DNA of 64,000 bases. Origin: Collinsella sp. GTDB lineage: Bacteria > Actinomycetota > Coriobacteriia > Coriobacteriales > Coriobacteriaceae. The stretch is from positions 62,001 through 126,000 of the forward strand of contig DXZS01000017.1 in the NCBI GenBank assembly GCA_019419505.1. The letters are read 5' to 3'. The notes under the pieces were generated by a model that saw only the letters and a program-made list of their open reading frames with translations, did not search any database and was not told the DNA's origin. Of this stretch, positions 1 through 7,932 are shown piece by piece. Position 1 is the first letter of the stretch; each line of letters opens with the position of its first letter. The translations under genes were made by a program, and so were the position numbers.

Positions 1-97
1 TCCCCAATGACTACCCATGTCGTGGCCGGCAGCCGTGCGGCGCCGGTCCGCGTGGCGGCGTATAATCGGCGGCAGATGACTTGGACGTTAGGAAACC

Positions 98-2080
98 ATG
101 ATCGATAGCATGCAGCAGATGGCGCTCGACACGCTCGGCGCCTATTTTGGCTACACCTCGTTTCGCCCGGGACAGGACCGCATGGTCGACGCGATCCTTG
201 CCGGTCGCGACGCGCTGGGTGTTATGCCCACGGGCGCCGGCAAGTCCATTTGCTACCAGGTGCCCGCGCTCATGCTGCCCGGCATCACCTTTGTGGTGAG
301 TCCGCTGCTGTCGCTTATGGAGGATCAGACCCGCGCATTGCTCGCGGCGGGTGCGCGGCCCAGCTATCTCAACTCCAGCCTTACGCCGGCCCAGCAAAAC
401 ACCGTGTTCAAGCGGGCGCGTGAGGGTCGCTACCAGCTTATGTACGTGGCACCCGAGCGCCTGCTCGAGCCTCGCTTTTTAGCCTTTGCGCAGGAGGCCG
501 CGGCTGAAGGCGGCATTGGCGTGCCACTCGTGGCTATTGACGAGGCCCACTGCGTGAGCCAGTGGGGGCAGGATTTCCGCCCCGCCTACCTGCAGATTCG
601 CGAGTTTATCGATTCGCTGCCGCAGCGCCCCATCGTGGCTGCCTTTACCGCCACGGCGACCGAGCGCGTGCGTGCGGACATTCAGCAGATGCTCGGCCTG
701 CAAAACCCCGCGACGGTGGTGACGGGCTTCGATCGCAAGAACCTCTACTTTGGTTGCGAGGAGATGGGCGACAAGGCCAAGACTGCCTGGGTGCGCGACT
801 ACGTGATCGCGCATTCGAGCGAGAGCGGCATCGTGTATTGCTCGACCCGCAAGACGGTCGATGCGCTGGCAGGCGAGCTTGCCGAAGCGCTGGGCCCCAG
901 CGGCATTCGCGTTGGCCGCTACCATGCCGGCATGGGTAACGACGCCCGCCGCCAAAGCCAGCGTGCCTTTATCGACGACGATATCCAGGTGATGGTTGCC
1001 ACCAACGCCTTTGGCATGGGCATCGACAAGCCCAACGTGCGCTACGTGATTCACAACAACGTGCCCGAGAGCATCGAAGCCTACTACCAGGAGGCGGGCC
1101 GCGCCGGCCGCGATGGCGACCCGGCCAGCTGCCATCTGCTGTGGAACGGTAACGATTTTCGCATGCGTCGCTTTTTGATCGACCGCGGCGATGCTGCCGA
1201 TGAGGCGCTCGACGACGAGCAGCGCGCGTGGGCGCTCCAGAATCGATATCGCCTGCTCAGCCAGATGGAGGGCTACTGCAACACCACCGGCTGCCTGCGC
1301 GAATACATGCTGCGCTACTTTGGCGACGAGGCCGCGGCCGAGCATGCTGCCGCGGCTGGTGCGGGCAGCACCGCCACGGACGACGCCGAGGGCTGCGGCA
1401 ACTGCAGCAACTGCCTCACGAAGTTCGAGGTCGAGGACGTCACCGATATGGCCCGCGCCGCCGTGCGCTATGTGGCCACACGTCCCATGCGCTTTGGCAA
1501 ATCGCTGGTCGCCGATGTGCTCCACGGCGGCAACACCGAGCGCATTCGCCAGATGCATCTGGACGAGGACCGCGGCTACGGTGAGCTGTCGAGCGAATCG
1601 GTCGGGCGCATCAAGGACATCATCGGCCAGCTGTGCGGCCGCGGTTATCTGGCCACCTCGCAGGGGCAGTACCCGGTCGTGGGGCTGGGTCCGCGTGCCG
1701 TCGAGGTCGAGGATGAGGCGTTCGCCTTTACCGTTAAGCGCCGTGCGTCCAAGCGCAAGGCCTCGGCCCGCGCCCGCCGCGCCGTCGATCTGCTGCGCGA
1801 GGAGGCCGAGCTGGATCAGCGCCCGCGTGTTGGCGACGATGCCGAGCTGTTCGAGCGCCTGCGTGCCCTGCGCAAGGAGATCTCGACGGAGCTGGAGATG
1901 GCGCCGTACATGGTCTTTTCCGACAAGGCCCTGCGCGGCCTGTGCCGCCTACGCCCACAGACGCGCGACGAGCTTATCCAGGTCAACGGCATCGGCGAGA
2001 AAAAGGCCGACGCCTTTGGCGAGCAGTTTATGGCGGCGATTGAAGAGTTTGAGTCCGAGCATGCACGGAATGGAGCATAA
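98..2080 (+). CDS. recQ: ATP-dependent DNA helicase RecQ
   Basis: RecQ unwinds DNA 3'-5' and acts in recombinational repair and fork restart. The 660-residue protein has the family's full layout. Walker A GAGKS is at residues 46-50 and the DEAH box at 148-151, followed by the RecQ-specific HCVSQWGQDFRP segment. Helicase motif VI reads QEAGRAGRDG. A cluster of four cysteines after the helicase core (CNTTGC ... CGNCSNC) forms the zinc subdomain, then come the winged-helix region and a C-terminal HRDC domain (about 580-650). A TATAAT-like -10 lies at 61-66 and TAGGAA precedes the ATG. The GntR gene starts 2 bp after the stop, so the two are probably co-transcribed. The length is usual for the family and identification is secure. 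Confidence 0.96.
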   Translation: MIDSMQQMALDTLGAYFGYTSFRPGQDRMVDAILAGRDALGVMPTGAGKSICYQVPALMLPGITFVVSPLLSLMEDQTRALLAAGARPSYLNSSLTPAQQNTVFKRAREGRYQLMYVAPERLLEPRFLAFAQEAAAEGGIGVPLVAIDEAHCVSQWGQDFRPAYLQIREFIDSLPQRPIVAAFTATATERVRADIQQMLGLQNPATVVTGFDRKNLYFGCEEMGDKAKTAWVRDYVIAHSSESGIVYCSTRKTVDALAGELAEALGPSGIRVGRYHAGMGNDARRQSQRAFIDDDIQVMVATNAFGMGIDKPNVRYVIHNNVPESIEAYYQEAGRAGRDGDPASCHLLWNGNDFRMRRFLIDRGDAADEALDDEQRAWALQNRYRLLSQMEGYCNTTGCLREYMLRYFGDEAAAEHAAAAGAGSTATDDAEGCGNCSNCLTKFEVEDVTDMARAAVRYVATRPMRFGKSLVADVLHGGNTERIRQMHLDEDRGYGELSSESVGRIKDIIGQLCGRGYLATSQGQYPVVGLGPRAVEVEDEAFAFTVKRRASKRKASARARRAVDLLREEAELDQRPRVGDDAELFERLRALRKEISTELEMAPYMVFSDKALRGLCRLRPQTRDELIQVNGIGEKKADAFGEQFMAAIEEFESEHARNGA

Positions 2081-2082
2081 CG

Positions 2083-2838
2083 ATGGCATCCGATGATAAA
2101 ACCGAGCGCACTGAGGTGTCCGCTGTGCCGCTGTACCAGCAGGTTATGGACGACCTAAAGGGCGAGATCGCGCGTGGCGTGTACGCATCCGGCTCGCGCA
2201 TTCCTTCCGAAATGGAGCTCGCGAAGTACTACGGCGTGGGACGCATCACCGTGCGCCGCGCCATCGAGGAGCTGTCGCGCGCGGGGTATCTCAACCGCCA
2301 GCAGGGGAGGGGCACGTTCGTGTGCGCGCCCAAGCTCAAGCGCAAGATTGTCCAGAAGGGTGACGTTCAGAGCTTTTCCGAGGGTTGCGCTGCCAACGAC
2401 ATGGTGGCCGGAGCGCGTCTGGTATCGCGCACGGTGGTTGCGGCGACGCGCGAGGACGCGGCGTTCTTTGGCGTAGAGCCCGGCTGCGAGCTCATCGTTG
2501 TCGAGCGCGTGCGCACGGCAGACGGCGTGCCCGTCATGCTCGAGAACAACGCCTTTGTGCTCGCCGACCATCCCTATCTGCAGACGCTTGCCGATAAGGA
2601 CCTCGCCGATAACTCGATCTTTGCGCTCGTTGCCGAGCATTCAGGCCGCGCACCGCTCAAGTCCGACCCTTGCACCGTGGAGATCGCGCTCGCCGATGCT
2701 CAGGCGGCCCCGCTGTTGGAGGTGCCGGTCGGCGAGCCGCTCTTCTATATGGAGGCGTACTTTACCGATGGGGACGGGCGGCCCTTGCTGCTCGGACGCC
2801 AAAAGATCGTGGGCTCGCGCTATGTGTTCGACATCTAA
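2083..2838 (+). CDS. GntR family (HutC/FrlR type) transcriptional regulator with UTRA domain
   Basis: A 251-residue repressor-type regulator. The N-terminal winged helix-turn-helix (about residues 14-80) has the GntR signature YQQVMDDLKGEIARGVY and SEMELAKYYGVGRITVRRAI. The C-terminal half (about 100-245) is a UTRA ligand-binding domain, which in this family usually binds a phosphosugar or amino-acid derivative. It sits directly upstream of the SIS-domain deglycase gene, whose promoter is flanked by two tandem ATAGRACAA repeats. The natural inference is that this protein controls that gene and responds to its phosphosugar substrate. It follows recQ by 2 bp, but that linkage is probably positional rather than functional. 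Confidence 0.92.
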   Translation: MASDDKTERTEVSAVPLYQQVMDDLKGEIARGVYASGSRIPSEMELAKYYGVGRITVRRAIEELSRAGYLNRQQGRGTFVCAPKLKRKIVQKGDVQSFSEGCAANDMVAGARLVSRTVVAATREDAAFFGVEPGCELIVVERVRTADGVPVMLENNAFVLADHPYLQTLADKDLADNSIFALVAEHSGRAPLKSDPCTVEIALADAQAAPLLEVPVGEPLFYMEAYFTDGDGRPLLLGRQKIVGSRYVFDI

Positions 2839-2846
2839 CGTCTATA

Positions 2847-2864
2847 GATAGAACAATATAGAAC
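2847..2864 (+). promoter_or_regulatory. Putative GntR operator, copy 1
   Basis: Two direct copies of ATAGAACAA with a 10-bp period sit just after the regulator stop codon. A second pair with the same spacing is found 63 bp downstream. The sequence shows the repeats; assigning them to the adjacent GntR protein is inference. Confidence 0.55.
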
Positions 2865-2881
2865 AAGTTTGGTGAAATGAC

Positions 2882-2910
2882 TTCACGAGCGTCGTCGTGC
2901 GTGCTATAAA
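2882..2910 (+). promoter_or_regulatory. Sigma-70-type promoter of the SIS-domain gene
   Basis: TTCACG (2882-2887), a 17-bp spacer and TATAAA (2905-2910) form a good vegetative promoter. It is placed so that the second operator repeat covers the -10 edge and the start point, which suits repression. Confidence 0.6.
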
Positions 2911-2927
2911 TAGGACAACATAGAACG
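2910..2927 (+). promoter_or_regulatory. Putative GntR operator, copy 2
   Basis: Tandem ATAGGACAAC/ATAGAACGAC with the same 10-bp period as copy 1. It overlaps the end of the -10 hexamer and the likely transcription start. Confidence 0.55.
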
Positions 2928-2982
2928 ACCGCAGGTGCGAGCTGTCGTCGTTCAAAACCGCCACACAAGGAGGAAAACCAGG

Positions 2983-3951
2983 ATGAACGCACATGGTCTG
3001 GTTCAGGAAATCATCGAGCGCAAGGGCAAGATTGAGAATGTCTTTTGGATTGCTTGTGGCGGTTCGATGATCGACCTGATGCCGGCCAACGAGCTGCTCA
3101 AGCGCGAGGCCACCACGTTTACCTCGACGGTCTACACGGCACGCGAGTTTTGCCTGATGGCTCCCAAGAGTCTTGGCGAGAAGTCATTCGTCATCGCCTG
3201 CAGCCACAGCGGCAATACGCAGGAGGTCGTTGACGGCTGCGAGATGGCGCTGGCCGCTGGCGCCGAGGTCGTTGCCCTCACCGACTGCGAGGGCTCCAAG
3301 ATCGACAACGGCAAGTGGACCACCTGGGTCTACCCCTGGGGCGAGGGCGTGCCGCAGGCCGAGGTGCCTCAGGGTATCGGCGCTCTGATTGCCGCCGAGC
3401 TGCTCGACCAGCAGGAAGGCTACGAGGCACTCGCCGACATGTATGAGGGCCTCAAGCAGATGGATGCGCTGCTGCCCGCCGCCCGTGAGAAGGTCAACGC
3501 CGAGCTGGGCGCCCGCTTTGCCGAGCTCTGCCAGCAGCACAAGTTCTTCTATATCCTGGGCTCCGGCCCCAACTTTAGCCAGACCTACGCTATGGCCATC
3601 TGCTCGCTCATGGAGATGCAGTGGCAGCACTGCTGCTACATCCACTCCGGCGAGTATTTCCACGGTCCTTTCGAGGCTACCGAGCCCGGCGTGTTCTACT
3701 TTGTGCAGCTCGGATCGGGCGAGTGCCGCCCCATGGAGGAGCGCGCGCTGGCGTTCCTCAACACGCACACTGACACGATTATGGTGCTCGACGCGCTCGA
3801 GTACGGCGTGGGCGAGGTGCCCGCCAGCGTGCGTTCGTACTTGGAGCCGATCTTCTTCTACAACATGAGCTGCGAGCTGCGCGCCGCCCGCGGCAAGGTG
3901 TTTGACCACAGCCCCGAGGTTCGTCGCTACATGGGCATCGAGCAGTACTAA
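2983..3951 (+). CDS. SIS-domain protein, fructoselysine-6-phosphate deglycase (FrlB)-like
   Basis: A 322-residue sugar isomerase (SIS) fold protein. Family members of this layout (FrlB, related to GlmS and AgaS) deglycate phosphorylated Amadori products in the cytoplasm. Two SIS halves are visible: WIACGGSMIDLMP and CSHSGNTQEV in the first, and FYILGSGPNFSQTYAMA with HSGEYFHGPFE in the second. The C-terminus ends RRYMGIEQY, also typical of FrlB-like proteins. The ATG at 2983 was chosen over an in-frame ATG at 2935 because AAGGAGGAAAACC precedes it at good distance. No kinase or transporter for the substrate is adjacent, so the exact sugar is uncertain. The neighbouring GntR/UTRA gene is the likely regulator. 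Confidence 0.8.
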   Translation: MNAHGLVQEIIERKGKIENVFWIACGGSMIDLMPANELLKREATTFTSTVYTAREFCLMAPKSLGEKSFVIACSHSGNTQEVVDGCEMALAAGAEVVALTDCEGSKIDNGKWTTWVYPWGEGVPQAEVPQGIGALIAAELLDQQEGYEALADMYEGLKQMDALLPAAREKVNAELGARFAELCQQHKFFYILGSGPNFSQTYAMAICSLMEMQWQHCCYIHSGEYFHGPFEATEPGVFYFVQLGSGECRPMEERALAFLNTHTDTIMVLDALEYGVGEVPASVRSYLEPIFFYNMSCELRAARGKVFDHSPEVRRYMGIEQY

Positions 3952-3976
3952 GTAGCTGGGAAAGCAATCTTTTACG

Positions 3977-4005
3977 ACGGGGCCTTCACCAAACGAGGGT
4001 CCCGT
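3977..4005 (+). terminator. Weak hairpin after the SIS-domain gene
   Basis: ACGGGGCC pairs with GGTCCCGT across a 13-nt loop, 25 bp after the stop codon. Only a short T stretch follows, so it is a weak terminator candidate. Confidence 0.4.
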
Positions 4006-4044
4006 TTGCGTCGCGGCACCCCGTCCCAGCTGTCTGATAACGAA

Positions 4045-4219
4045 GTCAAATACTTTCCCCAGAAGTGAACGACCTATTTTGGACCCCTGAAGCATCCGCA
4101 CTTTTTGGCGCCAAAACCGCAGGAAAATCTCGATGAAACCGCAGGAAATAGCAGCTGAAAAGTGTCGATGCTTCGGGGGTCCGATTTTGCTCGCTCACTT
4201 TGCGGGAAAAGTATTAGAC
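4045..4219. repeat. Large imperfect palindrome (about 61-bp arms)
   Basis: The arm at 4045-4105 is about three-quarters complementary to 4158-4219, including an uninterrupted match over GAAGCATC. The 52-bp loop contains a direct repeat of AAACCGCAGGAAA. It lies in a non-coding spacer between convergent genes and could be a MITE-like element or a structured transcript. No protein is encoded. Confidence 0.7.
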
Positions 4220-4247
4220 CTGAATCTGCGAGCGTGTCGCGTGAGCC

Positions 4248-4286
4248 AAAAAAGCGGGCCGTGCCGGGGATTTCCGGCACGGCCCG
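4248..4286 (-). terminator. Rho-independent terminator of the hydroxyacid dehydrogenase
   Basis: A perfect 14-bp GC-rich stem (GCGGGCCGTGCCGG) with a short loop is followed on the minus strand by a run of six Ts. It lies 48 bp after the dehydrogenase stop. Confidence 0.9.
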
Positions 4287-4333
4287 CCCTGCATTGCGTC
4301 CGTTATGAGCGAGTTGCCGCGTCAACCGGCGAA

Positions 4334-5311
4334 CTACTTTGCGTCGTAGGCCTCGGCATCCCACCAGTCGAGCTGGGCGATGTTGTCGCGAATGTGCTGG
4401 CAGCTCTTGTGGAAGCCCTCGAGCTCGTGCTCGGAAAGGTCGAGCGTGTAGACCTCCTCGACGCCCTCGGCGCCGATCACGCACGGCAGGGAGGTGAAGA
4501 TGCCCTCCTCGCCATACTGGCCGGTCATGAGCGTGGAGGCCGAAAGCACGGCATGCTCGTTGTGCAGCACGGCGGCGCAGACACGCGCAGCGGAGTTGGC
4601 GACGGCGTACTCGGTGCACTGCTTGCCCTGGTAGGTCACATAGCCGCCCTTGCGCGCGAGCTCCTCGACCTCCATGTGGTCAAAGGCGTACTTGTCGGGG
4701 TTTTCGGCCTGAAGCTCGTTGAGGCTCTTGCCGGCGATGGTTGCGGCCTTAAAGGCGGCCAGCTGGCTAAAGCCATGCTCGCCGATCATGTAGGCGTCGA
4801 TGGACTTGGGGCTCACACCGACCTTCTTGGAGATCTCGGTGCGCAGGCGGGCGGAGTCCAGACCGCAGCCCGAGCCGATGATCTTCTTGGGATCGTAGCC
4901 GGTCAGGTGCCACAGCTCGGTGCACACGACGTCGCAGGGGTTGGAGATGCTCACGAAGATGCCGTCAAAGCCGGCGTCGACGATGCGCTTGGCAAAGGTG
5001 CGGGCGGCGTCGGTGGTAAAGAACAGCTCGCCGTCGCGGCTGCCGGCGGCCAGCGCAACCTTGCCGGCGGCGTTGACGATGACGTCGCAGCAGGCCAGCT
5101 CCTCGTAGTGGTCGTAGCAGTTGACGATCTTGGTGTTATACGGGACAAACGAAAGGGAGTCGCGCAGGTCCTGGACCTCAGACGTCACCTTGGCCTCGTT
5201 GATATCGCACAGGTACAGCTCGTCGGCAATGCCCTGCATAAGCAGGCTGTTGGCGACATGTGCTCCTACGTGGCCCTGGCCGACCACACCGATCTTACGC
5301 GTCTGGTACAT
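4334..5311 (-). CDS. L-lactate / L-2-hydroxyisocaproate dehydrogenase family protein
   Basis: A 325-residue NAD-dependent 2-hydroxyacid dehydrogenase of the LDH/MDH superfamily. It has a Rossmann motif GQGHVG at 11-16 and the LDSARLR segment (D152, R155). The catalytic histidine is in MIGEHG (H179). The substrate-specificity loop (about 81-98) carries neither the glutamine of standard LDH nor the arginine of malate dehydrogenase. It is longer and resembles L-2-hydroxyisocaproate dehydrogenases, so a bulkier 2-oxoacid is possible. The start at 5311 was preferred to a far upstream in-frame ATG because AAAGGA precedes it and the fold begins there. The gene is monocistronic, divergent from metA, and ends at a strong terminator. 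Confidence 0.85.
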   Translation of the reverse strand: MYQTRKIGVVGQGHVGAHVANSLLMQGIADELYLCDINEAKVTSEVQDLRDSLSFVPYNTKIVNCYDHYEELACCDVIVNAAGKVALAAGSRDGELFFTTDAARTFAKRIVDAGFDGIFVSISNPCDVVCTELWHLTGYDPKKIIGSGCGLDSARLRTEISKKVGVSPKSIDAYMIGEHGFSQLAAFKAATIAGKSLNELQAENPDKYAFDHMEVEELARKGGYVTYQGKQCTEYAVANSAARVCAAVLHNEHAVLSASTLMTGQYGEEGIFTSLPCVIGAEGVEEVYTLDLSEHELEGFHKSCQHIRDNIAQLDWWDAEAYDAK

Positions 5312-5522
5312 ATATGTATCCTTTCGGCCGAGTTTTTCGCGTCGAACCATTGTAGCGTCCTGCGCCCACTTTGCTAGGCTAAAGCGCCGTAGATTCTTGG
5401 GGCATGCCGTAATCTCTACTTTTGGAGTGATTTGGGCCGCTGACGGCATCGCGGGGCGATGTGCTCGCGCGGATGGGGCCGCTCGTTGTACCATAGCTGC
5501 AACTGACTCGTAAGGAGCATCC

Positions 5523-6449
5523 ATGCCCATTCGTATTCCCGACGCCCTTCCTGCTGCTGCGCAACTCGAGAGCGAGAACATCTTTGTCATGACCGAGTAC
5601 CGCGCACTGCATCAGGACATCCGTCCGCTGCGCGTGCTCATCCTCAACCTCATGCCCACCAAGATCGCCACCGAGACGCAGATCATGCGCAAGCTCTCCA
5701 ACACGCCGCTGCAGGTGGAGGTGGACCTGCTACGCACCAAGACGCACGAGGCCACGCACGTGAGTGCCGGCCACCTGGAGACGTTCTACCGTACGTTCGA
5801 CGACATCCGCGACATCCACTACGACGGCCTGATCATCACGGGCGCGCCGGTGGAACAGATGCCGTTCGAGGAGGTCGACTACTGGCCCGAGCTCTGCCAG
5901 ATCATGGACTGGTCTACCACGCACGTGCACTCTACGCTGCACATTTGTTGGGGCGCGCAGGCGGGGCTCTACCATCATTACGGTATCCAGAAGCACGACC
6001 TGCCGGCCAAGGCGAGCGGCGTGTTCGAGCATCATCTGGTGAAGCCGCAAAGCCCGCTGGTGCGCGGCTTCGACGACCGCTTCTATGCCGTGCACTCGCG
6101 CAACACCGATGTGCGCCGCGAGGATGTGGAGGCCGAGCCGCAGCTCGAGGTCGTGGCCGTATCCGACGAGGTGGGCCTGTACATCGTCAAGTCGACCGAC
6201 AGCCGTCGCTTTTTTGTCTTTGGCCATCCGGAGTACGACACCGACACGCTACGCCTGGAGTACGAGCGTGACGTGAAGCGCGGACTCAACCCGGAGGTGC
6301 CGGCGCATTACTTCCCGGGCGACGATCCCACCGCCGAGCCGCGCAACGTCTGGCGCAGCCAGGCTCAGCTGTTCTACACCAACTGGCTCAACTACTACGT
6401 CTACCAGACCACGCCCTACGACCTGGCCCGCGCCGGCGAGGAGCACTAG
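5523..6449 (+). CDS. metA: Homoserine O-acyltransferase (MetA; predicted acetyltransferase)
   Basis: Activates homoserine in methionine biosynthesis. The 308-residue protein has the complete MetA catalytic set: nucleophile C142 in HICWGAQA, and H235 and E237 in FGHPEYD. Position 111 is Glu (GAPVEQ). In characterised MetA enzymes Glu111 favours acetyl-CoA and Gly111 favours succinyl-CoA, so this one is predicted to be a homoserine O-acetyltransferase despite its usual annotation as a succinyltransferase. AAGGAG precedes the ATG. The upstream 211-bp spacer is shared with the divergent dehydrogenase. I saw no SAM riboswitch in it. A TACCAT hexamer at 5499-5504 may be the -10. Confidence 0.93.
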   Translation: MPIRIPDALPAAAQLESENIFVMTEYRALHQDIRPLRVLILNLMPTKIATETQIMRKLSNTPLQVEVDLLRTKTHEATHVSAGHLETFYRTFDDIRDIHYDGLIITGAPVEQMPFEEVDYWPELCQIMDWSTTHVHSTLHICWGAQAGLYHHYGIQKHDLPAKASGVFEHHLVKPQSPLVRGFDDRFYAVHSRNTDVRREDVEAEPQLEVVAVSDEVGLYIVKSTDSRRFFVFGHPEYDTDTLRLEYERDVKRGLNPEVPAHYFPGDDPTAEPRNVWRSQAQLFYTNWLNYYVYQTTPYDLARAGEEH

Positions 6450-6472
6450 GCCGCCGGGAGGTGCACCAGCCG

Positions 6473-7069
6473 TTAGGCGCTGATGATGTGGGGTAGCGGC
6501 AGGTCGTGGGCGTCGGTGGGAACGTGGTCGACACGCTGCTCGTCAAAGGCGATGCCGATGATTTGGCATGCGGGCGAGAGCATAGGCAGGTAGCGGTCGT
6601 AACAACCGCCGCCGTAGCCCAGGCGCGCGCCGGTTTGGTCGAAGGCCACGAGCGGCACAACAATCATGTCGAGTGCTTCGGCAGGGACGATAGGGAAGCG
6701 GTTGCTGTCGATGTCCGTGGCCGCAAAGGCCTGCGTGGGGTGGGCGATAAACGGGGCCGCGTCCGCGTCGCCGGCAGCAACTGCCCGCATGCACATGCGC
6801 TGGCCACAAGCTGCGGCTTCGGCTGCCGAGAGCATGCACGGATAGGCCACGCGCCAGCCGCGTTTGGCGGCAGCTGCGGCAAACGCGGCTGGGTCGACTT
6901 CGGAACCCATCGCGGCATAGACGGCAACGGTGTGCGGCGCCGCGGCATCCAAGCGGCCCAGCAGATCAACCAGCCGCGCACAGATATCAGCAGACTTCGC
7001 CGCCTGCAAGTCCAAATCAAGAGCATCGCGCCGAGCAATCACCGCTCGCCGCAACTCAGCCTTGTCCAT
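6473..7069 (-). CDS. 5-formyltetrahydrofolate cyclo-ligase
   Basis: Converts 5-formyl-THF to 5,10-methenyl-THF using ATP. The protein has 198 residues. The C-terminal half carries the family signature LGYGGGCYDRYL followed by GIAFDEQRVDHVPTDAHD. The N-terminus has the expected basic MDKAELRRAVIARRDAL helix. The start at 7069 is preferred to the upstream ATG at 7096 because GGGAGAGGGAG precedes it. The gene converges on metA with a 23-bp gap. It links one-carbon metabolism with the neighbouring methionine gene, though no operon is formed. Confidence 0.92.
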   Translation of the reverse strand: MDKAELRRAVIARRDALDLDLQAAKSADICARLVDLLGRLDAAAPHTVAVYAAMGSEVDPAAFAAAAAKRGWRVAYPCMLSAAEAAACGQRMCMRAVAAGDADAAPFIAHPTQAFAATDIDSNRFPIVPAEALDMIVVPLVAFDQTGARLGYGGGCYDRYLPMLSPACQIIGIAFDEQRVDHVPTDAHDLPLPHIISA

Positions 7070-7093
7070 CCCGGCTCCCTCTCCCAAACCTAC

Positions 7094-7125
7094 CAAAAAG
7101 GGACAGGTTTATTCTGACAGGTTTT
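7094..7125 (+). repeat. Half-copy of the GGGACAGGTTTATT repeat
   Basis: AAAAAGGGACAGGTTTATT followed by TGACAGGTTTTA closely matches one arm of the palindrome at 61838-61980. It lies between the cyclo-ligase and hicB. It appears to be an isolated arm of a dispersed REP-like element. Confidence 0.6.
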
Positions 7126-7137
7126 ATCTGGGCAAAC

Positions 7138-7178
7138 GTCGAAGCCGCCACAAAGGCGCCCTGTGTGGCGGCTTCGAC
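7138..7178 (-). terminator. Hairpin after hicB
   Basis: A perfect 15-bp stem (GTCGAAGCCGCCACA) with an 11-nt loop, starting 12 bp beyond the hicB stop on the minus strand. The following T run is poor, so it may be a weak terminator or an mRNA end structure. Confidence 0.5.
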
Positions 7179-7190
7179 TCGACGTTGGCT

Positions 7191-7520
7191 TCACAGCGCC
7201 GCAGCGATCGCTTCAGTCACAAACTTATTGAGTGACTCACCCTTCTTTGCTGCTGCCAGCGCTGCTTGCTTGTGGAGCTCAGAGCCCGTTCTTACGTTGA
7301 ACGAGCCCTTAAAAGCCCGCTCGGGTTCCTTGCCCTTCTCGGCGCAAAACTCAAGGTAATCGTCGACGGCGTCGTGGAAGCATTGCTCCACTTCTTCAGC
7401 CGTGGAGCCTTCAAATACGATTGCATCCCTAATGCCGGCGACCATACCTGTTAGCACATGCTGTTCGGCATCGAACTCGACCGGGGCGAAATAACCCTTG
7501 TATGCCAAAACGTTACTCAT
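7191..7520 (-). CDS. hicB: HicB-family antitoxin
   Basis: A 109-residue antitoxin. The N-terminal part is the HicB partial RNase-H-like fold (YKGYFAPVEFDAEQHVLTGMV ... GSTAEEVEQCFHDAVDDYLEFC). The C-terminal part is a ribbon-helix-helix/HicB_C DNA-binding region (FNVRTGSELHKQAALAAAKKGESLNKFVTEAIAAAL in discontinuous form: FNVRTGSELH, then KGESLNKFVTEAI). The ATG at 7520 was chosen over 7535 because GGAGG lies 6 nt upstream. It overlaps the end of hicA by 8 bp, giving the toxin-first order usual for hicAB. It should neutralise HicA and repress the operon. Confidence 0.88.
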   Translation of the reverse strand: MSNVLAYKGYFAPVEFDAEQHVLTGMVAGIRDAIVFEGSTAEEVEQCFHDAVDDYLEFCAEKGKEPERAFKGSFNVRTGSELHKQAALAAAKKGESLNKFVTEAIAAAL

Positions 7521-7776
7521 GACTACCTCCGACATCTTGCAGAAAGCGAACGATGTTTCGAATGGTCCCCGCTGTCAATTCGTCAGATGGATGAGGCGCG
7601 TGCATTACGAACATCCTGCCATCTGATGGCCTGTAGAAGCGAACGCGCGATCCGGATGTCTTGCCTTTGCTGCCCATTTCAAAGCCATATGAAGCCATAA
7701 CTTTAAGAAAGTCAGCAAATCTATACGTTGAAGGACAGCTAAGCAGCTGGGCGATGAGTTTATCGGATCGAGTCAT
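7513..7776 (-). CDS. hicA: HicA-family toxin (mRNA interferase)
   Basis: An 87-residue protein with the dsRNA-binding-like HicA fold. The catalytic region reads KGKTSGSRVRFYRP ... MFVMHAPHPSDELTAGTIRNIVRFL. The histidine in MHAPHP is the usual active-site residue. It is larger than the shortest HicA proteins (about 60 residues) because of an N-terminal extension. The toxin is expected to cleave mRNA when HicB is lost. A GAAC-N4-GTTC box lies 84 bp upstream, which suggests SOS-linked expression (inference). Confidence 0.87.
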   Translation of the reverse strand: MTRSDKLIAQLLSCPSTYRFADFLKVMASYGFEMGSKGKTSGSRVRFYRPSDGRMFVMHAPHPSDELTAGTIRNIVRFLQDVGGSHE

Positions 7777-7859
7777 CCCGCCTCACATTCTGCAACTATA
7801 TTCTAGTTGCAATTTCAGTTCGATGCAAGCACCTCTACTATAGAACATGTGTGCGTATA

Positions 7860-7871
7860 GAACAAGTGTTC
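7860..7871. promoter_or_regulatory. LexA-type box upstream of hicA
   Basis: GAACAAGTGTTC is a perfect GAAC-N4-GTTC dyad matching the Gram-positive SOS box core. A degenerate second copy, GAACATGTGTGC, starts at 7843. The nearest downstream gene is hicA on the minus strand. Confidence 0.45.
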
Positions 7872-7932
7872 GAATCGCCACTGAGAAAGGGGACAGGCAC
7901 CTTTGTGGTGGTCTGTGCTGTGATGGGCGTCT

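Noticed and set aside
5312..5522. SAM riboswitch before metA
   Set aside because: I could not find conserved SAM-I, SAM-II or SAM-IV features in the spacer.
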